Below are positions 15,283-28,600 of a stretch of DNA of 64,000 nucleotides, in pieces (the first letter of the stretch is position 1; each line of letters opens with the position of its first letter). Below the pieces are notes generated by a model. That model worked only from the letters and a program-made list of their open reading frames with translations. It was not told the origin of the DNA and searched no databases. The position numbers and the translations under genes are program-made. The stretch lies in contig CAWUCO010000060.1 in assembly GCA_963920705.1 (NCBI GenBank), positions 1,054,001-1,118,000 on the forward strand. Reading direction: 5' to 3'. Origin of the DNA: Odiellus spinosus. Its lineage: Eukaryota; Arthropoda; Arachnida; Opiliones; Phalangiidae.

Positions 15283-18200
15283 GTAAATCTATACTTTGGA
15301 AATTTGTAAATCTATACTTGGGAAATTTGTAAATCTATACTTGGGAAATTTGTAAATCTATACTTGGGAAATTTGTAAATCTATACTTGGAAAATTTGTA
15401 AATCTATACTTGGGAAATTTGTGGATCTATACTTGGGAAATTTGTGGATCTATACTTGGGAAATTTGTGGATCTATACTTGGGAAATTTGTGAATCTATA
15501 CTTGGGAAATCTGTAAATCTATACTTTTGAAATTTGTAAATCAATACTTGGAAAATTTGTAAATCTATACTTTGGAAATTTGTGGATCTATACTTTGGAA
15601 ATTTGTAAATCTATACTTGGGAAATTTGTGGATCTATACTTATGAAATTTGTAAATCTATACTTGGGAAATTTGTTAATCTATACTTGTTAAATTTGTAA
15701 ATCTATACTTGGGAAATTTGTAAATCTATACTTTGGAAATTTGTAAATCTATACTTGGGAAATTTGTAAATCTATACTTGGGAAATTTGTAAATCTATAC
15801 TTGGGAAATTTGTAAATCTATACTTGGGAAATTTGTAAATATATACTTGGAAAATTTGTAAATCTATACTTGGGAAATTTGTGGAACTATACTTGGGAAA
15901 TTTGTGGATCTATACTTGGGAAATTTGTAAATCTATACTTGGGAAATTTGTGGATCTATACTTATGAAATTTGTAAATCTATACTTGGGAAATTTGTAAA
16001 TCTATACTTGTTAAATTTGTAAATCTATACTTGGGACATTTGTAAATCTATACTTTGGAAATTTGTAAATCTATACTTTGGAAATTTGTAAATCTATACT
16101 TGGGAAATTTGTAAATCTATACTTGGGAAATTTGTAAATCTATACTTGGGAAATTTGTAAATCTATACTTGGGAAATTTGTAAATATATACTTGGAAAAT
16201 TTGTAAATCTATACTTGGGAAATTTGTAAATCTATACTTAGGAAATTTGTAAATCTATACTTGGGAAATTTGTGGATAAATACTTGGGAAATTTGTGGAT
16301 AAATACTTGGGAAATTTGTTTATAAATACTTGGGAAATTTATGGATAAATACTTGGGAAATTTGTGGATCTATACTTGGGAAATTTGTGGATCTATACTT
16401 GGGAAATTTGTGGATCTATACTCGGGAAATTTGTAAATCTATACTTGGGAAATTTGTAAATCTATACTTGGGAAATTTGTAAATCTATACTTGGGAAATT
16501 TGTAAATCTATACTTGGGAAATTTGTAAATCTATACTTGGGAAATTTGTAAATCAATACTTGTGAAATTTGTAAAACTATACTTGGGAAATTTGTGGATC
16601 TATACTTGGGAAATTTGTGGATCTATACTTTGGAAATTTGTTAATCTACACTTGGGAAATTTGTAAGTCTATACTTGGGAAATTTGTAAATCTATACTTT
16701 GGAAATTTGTAAATCTATACTTGGGAAATTTGTAAATCTATACTTGGGAAATTTGTAAATCTATACTTGGGAAATTTGTAAATCTATACTTGGAAAATTT
16801 GTAAATCTATACTTGGGAAATTTGTGGATCTATACTTGGGAAATTTGTGGATCTATACTTGGGAAATTTGTGGATCTATACTTGGGAAATTTGTGGATCT
16901 ATACTTGGGAAATCTGTAAATCTATACTTTTGAAATTTGTAAAACTATACTTGGAAAATTTGTAAATCTATACTTTGGAAATTTGTGGATCTATACTTTG
17001 GAAATTTGTAAATCTATACTTGGGAAATTTGTGGATCTATACTTATGAAATTTGTAAATCTATACTTGGGAAATTTGTAAATCTATACTTGTTAAATTTG
17101 TAAATCTATACTTGGGACATTTGTAAATCTATACTTTGGAAATTTGTAAATCTATACTTTGGAAATTTGTAAATCTATACTTGGGAAATTTGTAAATCTA
17201 TACTTGGGAAATTTGTAAATCTATACTTGGGAAATTTGTAAATCTATACTTGGAAAATTTGTAAATCTATACTTGGGAAATTTGTGGAACTATACTTGGG
17301 AAATTTGTGGATCTATACTTGGGAAATTTGTGGATCTATACTTGAGAAATTTGTGGATCTATACTTGGGAAATTTGTAAATCTATACTTGGGAAATTTGT
17401 AAATCTATACTTGGGAAATTTGTAAATCTATACTTAGGAAATTTGTAAATCTATACTTGGGAAATTTGTGGATAAATACTTGGGAAATTTGTGGATAAAT
17501 ACTTGGGAAATTTGTTTATAAATACTTGGGAAATTTATGGATAAATACTTGGGAAATTTGTGGATCTATACTTGGGAAATTTGTGGATCTATACTTGGGA
17601 AATTTGTGGATCTATACTCGGGAAATTTGTAAATCTATACTTGGGAAATTTGTAAAACTATACTTGGGAAAATTTGTAAATCTATACTTGGGAAAATTTG
17701 TAAATCTATACTTGGGAAATTTGTAAATCTATACTTTTGAAATTTTTAAATCAATACTTGTGAAATTTGTAAAACTATACTTGGGAAATTTGTGGATCTA
17801 TACTTGGGAAATTTGTAAATCTACACTTGGGAAATTTGTAAATCTATACTTGGGAAATTGGTAAATCTATACTTGGGAAATTTGTAAATCAATACTTGTG
17901 AAATTTGTAAAACTATACTTGGGAAATTTGTGGATCTATACTTGGGAAATTTGTGGATCTATACTTTGGAAATTTGTAAATCTATACTTGGGAAATTTGT
18001 AAATCTATACTTGGGAAATTTGTAAATCTATACTTGGGAAATTTGTAAATCTATACTTGGGAAATTTGTAAATCTATACTTGGAAAATTTGTAAATCTAT
18101 ACTTGGGAAATTTGTGGATCTATACTTGGGAAATTTGTGGATCTATACTTGGGAAATTTGTGGATCTATACTTGGAAATTTGTGGATCTATACTTGGGAA

Positions 18201-18780
18201 ATTTGTAAATCTATACTTTTGAAATTTGTAAATCTATACTTGGAAAATTTGTAAATCTATACTTGGGAAATTTGTGGATCTATACTTTGGAAATTTGTAA
18301 ATCTATACTTGGGAAAATTTGTAAATCTATACTTGGGAAATTTGTGGATCTATACTTGGGAAATTTGTAAATCTATACTTGGGAAATTTGTAAATCTATA
18401 CTTGGGAAATTTGTAAATCTATACTTGGGAAATTTGTAAATCTATACTTGGGAAATTTGTAAATCTATACTTGGGAAATTTGTAAATCTATACTTGGGAA
18501 ATTTGTAAATCTATACTTGGGAAATTTTTAAATTTATACTTGAGAAATTTGTAAATCTATACTTGGGAAAGTTGTAAATCAATACTTGTGAAATTTGTAA
18601 AACTATACTTGGGAAATTTTTGGATCTATACTTGGGAAATTTGTGGATCTATACTTTGGAAATTTGTAAATCTACACTTGGGAAATTTGTAAATCTATAC
18701 TTGGGAAATTTGTAAATCTATACTTTGGAAATTTGTAAATCTATACTTGGGAAATTTGTAAATCTATACTTGGGAAATTT
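15283..18780. repeat. Higher-order repeat, 3,498-bp copy B
   Basis: Second copy of the 3,498 bp block, in direct orientation immediately after copy A. The match stops near 18,785, where the downstream sequence switches to gtggat-type monomers while copy A continues with a ctttgg monomer. Near-identity over this length implies very recent unequal exchange or replication slippage. An assembly duplication gives the same picture and cannot be excluded from sequence alone. Confidence 0.8.
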
Positions 18781-21700
18781 GTAAATCTATACTTGGGAAA
18801 TTTGTGGATCTATACTTGGGAAATTTGTGGATCTATACTTGGGAAATTTGTGGATCTATACTTGGGAAATTTGTGGATCTATACTTGGGAAATTTGTGGA
18901 TCTATACTTGGGAAATCTGTAAATCTATACTTGGGAAATTTGTAAATCTATACTTGGGAAATTTGTAAATCTATACTTGGGAAATTTGTAAATCTTTACT
19001 TGGGAAATTTGTAAATCTATACTTGGGAAATTTGTAAACATATACTTGGGAAATTTGTTGATAAATACTTGGGAAATTTGTGGATAAATACTTGGGAAAT
19101 TTGTTTATAAATACTTGGGAAATTTGTGGATAAATACTTGGGAAATTTGTGGATCTATACTTGGGAAATTTGTGGATCTATACTTGGGAAATTTGTGGAT
19201 CTATACTTGGGAAATTTGTGGATCTATACTTTGGAAATTTGTAAATCTATACTTGGGAAATTTGTGGATCTATACTTGGGAAATTTGTAAATCTATACTT
19301 GGGAAATTTGTAAATCTATACTTGGGAAATTTTTAAATCTATACTTTGGAAATTTGTAAATCTATACTTGGGAAATTTGTAAATCTATACTTGGGAAATT
19401 TGTAAATCTATACTTGGGAAATTTGTAAATCTATACTTGGGAAATTTGTGGATCTATACTTTGGAAATTAATGGATCTATACTTGGGAAATTTGTGGATC
19501 TATACTTGGGAAATTTTTAAATCTATACTTGGGAAATTTGTAAATCTATACTTTGGAAATTTGTAAATCTATACTAGGGAAATTTGTAAATCTATACTTG
19601 GGAAATTTGTAAATCTATACTTGGGAAATTTGTAAATCTATACTTGGAAAATTTGTAAATCTATACTTGGAAAATTTGTAAATCTATACTTGGGAAATTT
19701 GTGGATCTATACTTGGGAAATTTGTGGATCTATACTTGGGAAATTTGTGGATCTATACTTGGGAAATTTGTGGATCTATACTTGGAAATTTGTGGATCTA
19801 TACTTGGGAAATTTGTAAATCTATACTTTTGAAATTTGTAAATCTATACTTGGAAAATTTGTAAATCTATACTTGGGAAATTTGTGGATCTATACTTTGG
19901 AAATTTGTATATCTATACTTGGGAAATTTGTAAATCTATACTTGGGAAATTTTTAAATCAATACTTGTGAAATTTGTGGATCTATACTTGGGAAATTTGT
20001 GGATCTATACTTTGGAAATTTGTAAATCTATACTTGGGAAATTTGTAAATCTATACTTGGGAAATTTGTAAATCTATACTTTGGAAATTTGTAAATCTAT
20101 ACTTGGGAAATTTGTAAATCTATACTTGGGAAATTTGTAAATCTATACTTGGGAAATTTGTAAATCTATACTTGGGAAATTTGTGGATCTATACTTTGGA
20201 AATTAATGGATCTATACTTGGGAAATTTGTGGATCTATACTTTGGAAATTTGTAAATCTATACTTGGGAAATTTGTAAATCTATACTTGGGAAATTTGTA
20301 AATCTATACTTGGGAAATTTGTGGATCTATACTTGGGAAATTTGTGGATCTATACTTGGGAAATTTGTGGATCTATACTTGGGAAATTTGTGGATCTATA
20401 CTTGGGAAATTTGTGGATCTATACTTGGGAAATCTGTAAATCTATACTTGGGAAATTTGTAAATCTATACTTGGGAAATTTGTAAATCTATACTTGGGAA
20501 ATTTGTAAATCTTTACTTGGGAAATTTGTAAATCTATACTTGGGAAATTTGTAAATCTATACTTGGGAAATTTGTTGATAAATACTTGGGAAATTTGTGG
20601 ATAAATACTTGGGAAATTTGTTTATAAATACTTGGGAAATTTGTGGATAAATACTTGGGAAATTTGTGGATCTATACTTGGGAAATTTGTGGATCTATAC
20701 TTGGGAAATTTGTGGATCTATACTTGGGAAATTTGTGGATCTATACTTTGGAAATTTGTAAATCTATACTTGGGAAATTTGTGGATCTATACTTGGGAAA
20801 TTTGTAAATCTATACTTGGGAAATTTGTAAATCTATACTTGGGAAATTTTTAAATCTATACTTGGGAAATTTGTAAATCAATACTTGTGAAATTTGTAAA
20901 ACTATACTTGGGAAATTTGTGGATCTATACTTGGGAAATTTGTGGATCTATACTTTGGAAATTTGTAAATCTATACTTGGGAAATTTGTAAATCTATACT
21001 TGGTAAATTTGTAAATCTATACTTTGGAAATTTGTAAATCTATACTTGGGAAATTTGTAAATCTATACTTGGGAAATTTGTAAATCTATACTTGGGAAAT
21101 TTGTAAATCTATACTTGGGAAATTTGTGGATCTATACTTTGGAAATTAATGGATCTATACTTGGGAAATTTGTGGATCTATACTTGGGAAATTTTTAAAT
21201 CTATACTTGGGAAATTTGTAAATCTATACTTTGGAAATTTGTAAATCTATACTAGGGAAATTTGTAAATCTATACTTGGGAAATTTGTAAATCTATACTT
21301 GGGAAATTTGTAAATCTATACTTGGAAAATTTGTAAATCTATACTTGGAAAATTTGTAAATCTATACTTGGGAAATTTGTGGATCTATACTTGGGAAATT
21401 TGTGGATCTATACTTGGGAAATTTGTGGATCTATACTTGGGAAATTTGTGGATCTATACTTGGAAATTTGTGGATCTATACTTGGGAAATTTGTAAATCT
21501 ATACTTTTGAAATTTGTAAATCTATACTTGGAAAATTTGTAAATCTATACTTGGGAAATTTGTGGATCTATACTTTGGAAATTTGTATATCTATACTTGG
21601 GAAATTTGTAAATCTATACTTGGGAAATTTTTAAATCAATACTTGTGAAATTTGTGGATCTATACTTGGGAAATTTGTGGATCTATACTTTGGAAATTTG

Positions 21701-22000
21701 TAAATCTATACTTGGGAAATTTGTAAATCTATACTTTGGAAATTTGTAAATCTATACTTTGGAAATTTGTAAATCTATACTTGGGAAATTTGTAAATCTA
21801 TACTTGGGAAATTTGTAAATCTATACTTGGGAAATTTGTAAATCTATACTTGGGAAATTTGTGGATCTATACTTTGGAAATTAATGGATCTATACTTGGG
21901 AAATTTGTGGATCTATACTTGGGAAATTTGTAAATCTATACTTGGGAAATTTGTAAATCTATACTTGGGAAATTTGTAAATCTATACTTGGGAAATTTGT
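18781..22000. repeat. Higher-order repeat, 1.52-1.68 kb
   Basis: The ctttac monomers at 18994 and 20511 and the gtttataaat monomers at 19103 and 20620 are 1,517 bp apart. Later markers, ggaaattaatgg near 19468 and 21146 and actaggg at 19572 and 21250, are 1,678 bp apart. The change of 161 bp equals seven monomers gained inside the second copy. Block edges are approximate. Confidence 0.7.
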
Positions 22001-22699
22001 AAATCTATACTTGGGAAATTTGTAAATCTATACTTGGGAAATTTGTAAATCTATACTTGGGAAATTTGTAAATCTATACTTGGGAAATTTTTAAATTTAT
22101 ACTTGAGAAATTTGTAAATCTATACTTGGGAAATTTGTAAATCAATACTTGTGAAATTTGTAAAACTATACTTGGGAAATTTGTGGATCTATACTTGGGA
22201 AATTTGTGGATCTATACTTTGGAAATTTGTAAATCTATACTTGGGAAATTTGTAAATCTATACTTGGGAAATTTGTAAATATATACTTTGGAAATTTGTA
22301 AATCTATACTTGGGAAATTTGTAAATCTATACTTGGGAAATTTGTAAATCTATACTTGGGAAATTTGTAAATCTATACTTGGGAAATTTGTAAATCTATA
22401 CTTGGGAAATTTGTGGATCTATACTTGGGAAATTTGTGGATCTATACTTGGGAAATTTGTGGATCTATACTTGGGAAATTTGTGGATCTATACTTGGGAA
22501 ATTTGTGGATCTATACTTGGGAAATTTGTAAATCTATACTTGGGAAATTTGTAAATCTATACTTGGGAAATTTGTAAATCTATACTTGGGAAATTTGTAA
22601 ATCTATACTTGGGAAATTTGTAAATCTATACTTGGGAAATTTGTAAATCTATACTTGGGAAATTTGTTGATAAATACTTGGGAAATTTGTTTATAAATA

Positions 22700-25600
22700 C
22701 TTGGGAAATTTGTGGATAAATACTTGGGAAATTTGTGGATCTATACTTGGGAAATTTGTGGATCTATACTTTGGAAATTTGTAAATCTATACTTGGGAAA
22801 TTTGTGGATCTATACTTGGGAAATTTGTAAATCTATACTTGGGAAATTTGTAAATCTATACTTGGGAAATTTTTAAATCTATACTTGGGAAATTTGTAAA
22901 TCAATACTTGTGAAATTTGTAAAACTATACTTGGGAAATTTGTGGATCTATACTTGGGAAATTTGTGGATCTATACTTTGGAAATTTGTAAATCTATACT
23001 TGGGAAATTTGTAAATCTATACTTGGTAAATTTGTAAATCTATACTTTGGAAATTTGTAAATCTATACTTGGGAAATTTGTAAATCTATACTTGGGAAAT
23101 TTGTAAATCTATACTTGGGAAATTTGTAAATCTATACTTGGGAAATTTGTGGATCTATACTTTGGAAATTAATGGATCTATACTTGGGAAATTTGTGGAT
23201 CTATACTTGGGAAATTTTTAAATCTATACTTGGGAAATTTGTAAATCTATACTTTGGAAATTTGTAAATCTATACTAGGGAAATTTGTAAATCTATACTT
23301 GGGAAATTTGTAAATCTATACTTGGGAAATTTGTAAATCTATACTTGGAAAATTTGTAAATCTATACTTGGAAAATTTGTAAATCTATACTTGGGAAATT
23401 TGTGGATCTATACTTGGGAAATTTGTGGATCTATACTTGGGAAATTTGTGGATCTATACTTGGGAAATTTGTGGATCTATACTTGGAAATTTGTGGATCT
23501 ATACTTGGGAAATTTGTAAATCTATACTTTTGAAATTTGTAAATCTATACTTGGAAAATTTGTAAATCTATACTTGGGAAATTTGTGGATCTATACTTTG
23601 GAAATTTGTATATTTATACTTGGGAAATTTGTAAATCTATACTTGGGAAATTTTTAAATCAATACTTGTGAAATTTGTGGATCTATACTTGGGAAATTTG
23701 TGGATCTATACTTTGGAAATTTGTAAATCTATACTTGGGAAATTTGTAAATCTATACTTGGGAAATTTGTAAATCTATACTTTGGAAATTTGTAAATCTA
23801 TACTTGGGAAATTTGTAAATCTATACTTGGGAAATTTGTAAATCTATACTTGGGAAATTTGTAAATCTATACTTGGGAAATTTGTGGATCTATACTTTGG
23901 AAATTAATGGATCTATACTTGGGAAATTTGTGGATCTATACTTGGGAAATTTGTAAATCTATACTTGGGAAATTTGTAAATCTATACTTGGGAAATTTGT
24001 AAATCTATACTTGGGAAATTTGTAAATCTATACTTGGGAAATTTGTAAATCTATACTTGGGAAATTTGTAAATCTATACTTGGGAAATTTGTAAATCTAT
24101 ACTTGGGAAATTTTTAAATTTATACTTGAGAAATTTGTAAATCTATACTTGGGAAATTTGTAAATCAATACTTGTGAAATTTGTAAAACTATACTTGGGA
24201 AATTTGTGGATCTATACTTGGGAAATTTGTGGATCTATACTTTGGAAATTTGTAAATCTATACTTGGGAAATTTGTAAATCTATACTTGGGAAATTTGTA
24301 AATCTATACTTTGGAAATTTGTAAATCTATACTTGGGAAATTTGTAAATCTATACTTGGGAAATTTGTAAATCTATACTTGGGAAATTTGTAAATCTATA
24401 CTTGGGAAATTTGTAAATCTATACTTGGGAAATTTGTGGATCTATACTTGGGAAATTTGTGGATCTATACTTGGGAAATTTGTGGATCTATACTTGGGAA
24501 ATTTGTAAATCTATACTTGGGAAATTTGTAAATCTATACTTGGGAAATTTGTAAATCTATACTTGGGAAATTTGTAAATCTATACTTGGGAAATTTGTAA
24601 ATCTATACTTGGGAAATTTGTAAATCTATACTTGGGAAATTTGTTGATAAATACTTGGGAAATTTGTTTATAAATACTTGGGAAATTTGTGGATAAATAC
24701 TTGGGAAATTTGTGGATAAATACTTGGGAAATTTGTGGATCTATACTTGGGAAATTTGTGGATCTATACTTTGGAAATTTGTAAATCTATACTTGGGAAA
24801 TTTGTAAATCTATACTTGGGAAATTTGTAAATCTATACTTGGGAAATTTGTGGATCTATACTTTGGAAATTAATGGATCTATACTTGGGAAATTTGTGGA
24901 TCTATACTTGGGAAATTTGTAAATCTATACTTGGGAAATTTGTAAATCTATACTTGGGAAATTTGTAAATCTATACTTGGGAAATTTGTAAATCTATACT
25001 TGGGAAATTTGTAAATCTATACTTGGGAAATTTGTAAATCTATACTTGGGAAATTTGTAAATCTATACTTGGGAAATTTGTAAATCTATACTTGGGAAAT
25101 TTTTAAATTTATACTTGAGAAATTTGTAAATCTATACTTGGGAAATTTGTAAATCAATACTTGTGAAATTTGTAAAACTATACTTGGGAAATTTGTGGAT
25201 CTATACTTGGGAAATTTGTGGATCTATACTTTGGAAATTTGTAAATCTATACTTGGGAAATTTGAAAATCTATACTTGGGAAATTTGTAAATCTATACTT
25301 TGGAAATTTGTAAATCTATACTTGGGAAATTTGTAAATCTATACTTGGGAAATTTGTAAATCTATACTTGGGAAATTTGTAAATCTATACTTGGGAAATT
25401 TGTAAATCTATACTTGGGAAATTTGTGGATCTATACTTGGGAAATTTGTGGATCTATACTTGGGAAATTTGTGGATCTATACTTGGGAAATTTGTGGATC
25501 TATACTTGGGAAATTTGTGGATCTATACTTGGGAAATTTGTAAATCTATACTTGGGAAATTTGTAAATCTATACTTGGGAAATTTGTAAATCTATACTTG

Positions 25601-28600
25601 GGAAATTTGTAAATCTATACTTGGGAAATTTGTAAATCTATACTTGGGAAATTTGTAAATCTATACTTGGGAAATTTGTTGATAAATACTTGGGAAATTT
25701 GTTTATAAATACTTGGGAAATTTGTGGATAAATACTTGGGAAATTTGTGGATAAATACTTGGGAAATTTGTGGATCTATACTTGGGAAATTTGTGGATCT
25801 ATACTTTGGAAATTTGTAAATCTATACTTGGGAAATTTGTGGATCTATACTTGGGAAATTTGTAAATCTATACTTGGGAAATTTGTAAATCTATACTTGG
25901 GAAATTTTTAAATCTATACTTGGGAAATTTGTAAATCAATACTTGTGAAATTTGTAAAACTATACTTGGGAAATTTGTGGATCTATACTTTGGAAATTTG
26001 TAAATCTATACTTGGGAAATTTGTAAATCTATACTTGGTAAATTTGTAAATCTATACTTGGTAAATTTGTAAATCTATACTTTGGAAATTTGTAAATCTA
26101 TACTTGGGAAATTTGTGGATCTATACTTGGGAAATTTTTAAATCTATACTTGGGAAATTTGTAAATCTATACTTTGGAAATTTGTAAATCTATACTAGGG
26201 AAATTTGTAAATCTATACTTGGGAAATTTGTAAATCTATACTTGGGAAATTTGTAAATCTATACTTGGAAAATTTGTAAATCTATACTTGGAAAATTTGT
26301 AAATCTATACTTGGGAAATTTGTGGATCTATACTTGGGAAATTTGTGGATCTATACTTGGGAAATTTGTGGATCTATACTTGGGAAATTTGTGGATCTAT
26401 ACTTGGAAATTTGTGGATCTATACTTGGGAAATTTGTAAATCTATACTTTTGAAATTTGTAAATCTATACTTGGAAAATTTGTAAATCTATACTTGGGAA
26501 ATTTGTGGATCTATACTTTGGAAATTTGTATATTTATACTTGGGAAATTTGTAAATCTATACTTGGGAAATTTTTAAATCAATACTTGTGAAATTTGTGG
26601 ATCTATACTTGGGAAATTTGTGGATCTATACTTTGGAAATTTGTAAATCTATACTTGGGAAATTTGTAAATCTATACTTGGGAAATTTGTAAATCTATAC
26701 TTTGGAAATTTGTAAATCTATACTTGGGAAATTTGTAAATCTATACTTGGGAAATTTGTAAATCTATACTTGGGAAATTTGTAAATCTATACTTGGGAAA
26801 TTTGTGGATCTATACTTTGGAAATTAATGGATCTATACTTGGGAAATTTGTGGATCTATACTTGGGAAATTTGTAAATCTATACTTGGGAAATTTGTAAA
26901 TCTATACTTGGGAAATTTGTAAATCTATACTTGGGAAATTTGTAAATCTATACTTGGGAAATTTGTAAATCTATACTTGGGAAATTTGTAAATCTATACT
27001 TGGGAAATTTGTAAATCTATACTTGGGAAATTTTTAAATTTATACTTGAGAAATTTGTAAATCTATACTTGGGAAATTTGTAAATCAATACTTGTGAAAT
27101 TTGTAAAACTATACTTGGGAAATTTGTGGATCTATACTTGGGAAATTTGTGGATCTATACTTTGGAAATTTGTAAATCTATACTTGGGAAATTTGTAAAT
27201 CTATACTTGGGAAATTTGTAAATCTATACTTTGGAAATTTGTAAATCTATACTTGGGAAATTTGTAAATCTATACTTGGGAAATTTGTAAATCTATACTT
27301 GGGAAATTTGTAAATCTATACTTGGGAAATTTGTAAATCTATACTTGGGAAATTTGTAAATCTATACTTGGGAAATTTGTGGATCTATACTTGGGAAATT
27401 TGTGGATCTATACTTGGGAAATTTGTGGATCTATACTTGGGAAATTTGTGGATCTATACTTGGGAAATTTGTGGATCTATACTTGGGAAATTTGTAAATC
27501 TATACTTGGGAAATTTGTAAATCTATACTTGGGAAATTTGTAAATCTATACTTGGGAAATTTGTAAATCTATACTTGGGAAATTTGTAAATCTATACTTG
27601 GGAAATTTGTAAATCTATACTTGGGAAATTTGTTGATAAATACTTGGGAAATTTGTTTATAAATACTTGGGAAATTTGTGGATAAATACTTGGGAAATTT
27701 GTGGATCTATACTTGGGAAATTTGTGGATCTATACTTGGGAAATTTGTGGATCTATACTTGGGAAATTTGTGGATCTATACTTTGGAAATTTGTAAATCT
27801 ATACTTGGGAAATTTGTGGATCTATACTTGGGAAATTTGTAAATCTATACTTGGGAAATTTGTAAATCTATACTTGGGAAATTTTTAAATCTATACTTGG
27901 GAAATTTGTAAATCAATACTTGTGAAATTTGTAAAACTATACTTGGGAAATTTGTGGATCTATACTTGGGAAATTTGTGGATCTATACTTTGGAAATTTG
28001 TAAATCTATACTTGGGAAATTTGTAAATCTATACTTGGGAAATTTGTAAATCTATACTTTGGAAATTTGTAAATCTATACTTGGGAAATTTGTAAATCTA
28101 TACTTGGGAAATTTGTAAATCTATACTTGGGAAATTTGTAAATCTATACTTGGGAAATTTGTGGATATATACTTTGGAAATTAATGGATCTATACTTGGG
28201 AAATTTGTGGATCTATACTTGGGAAATTTTTAAATCTATACTTGGGAAATTTGTAAATCTATACTTTGGAAATTTGTAAATCTATACTTGGGAAATTTGT
28301 AAATCTATACTTGGGAAATTTGTAAATCTATACTTGGGAAATTTGTAAATCTATACTTGGGAAATTTGTGGATCTATACTTGGGAAATTTGTGGATCTAT
28401 ACTTGGGAAATTTGTAAATCTATACTTGGGAAATTTGTAATCTATACTTGGGAAATTTGTAAATCTATACTTTGGAAATTTGTAAATCTATACTTGGGAA
28501 ATTTGTAAATCTATACTTGGGAAATTTGTAAATCTATACTTGGGAAATTTGTAAATCTATACTTGGGAAATTTGTAAATATATACTTGGAAAATTTGTAA

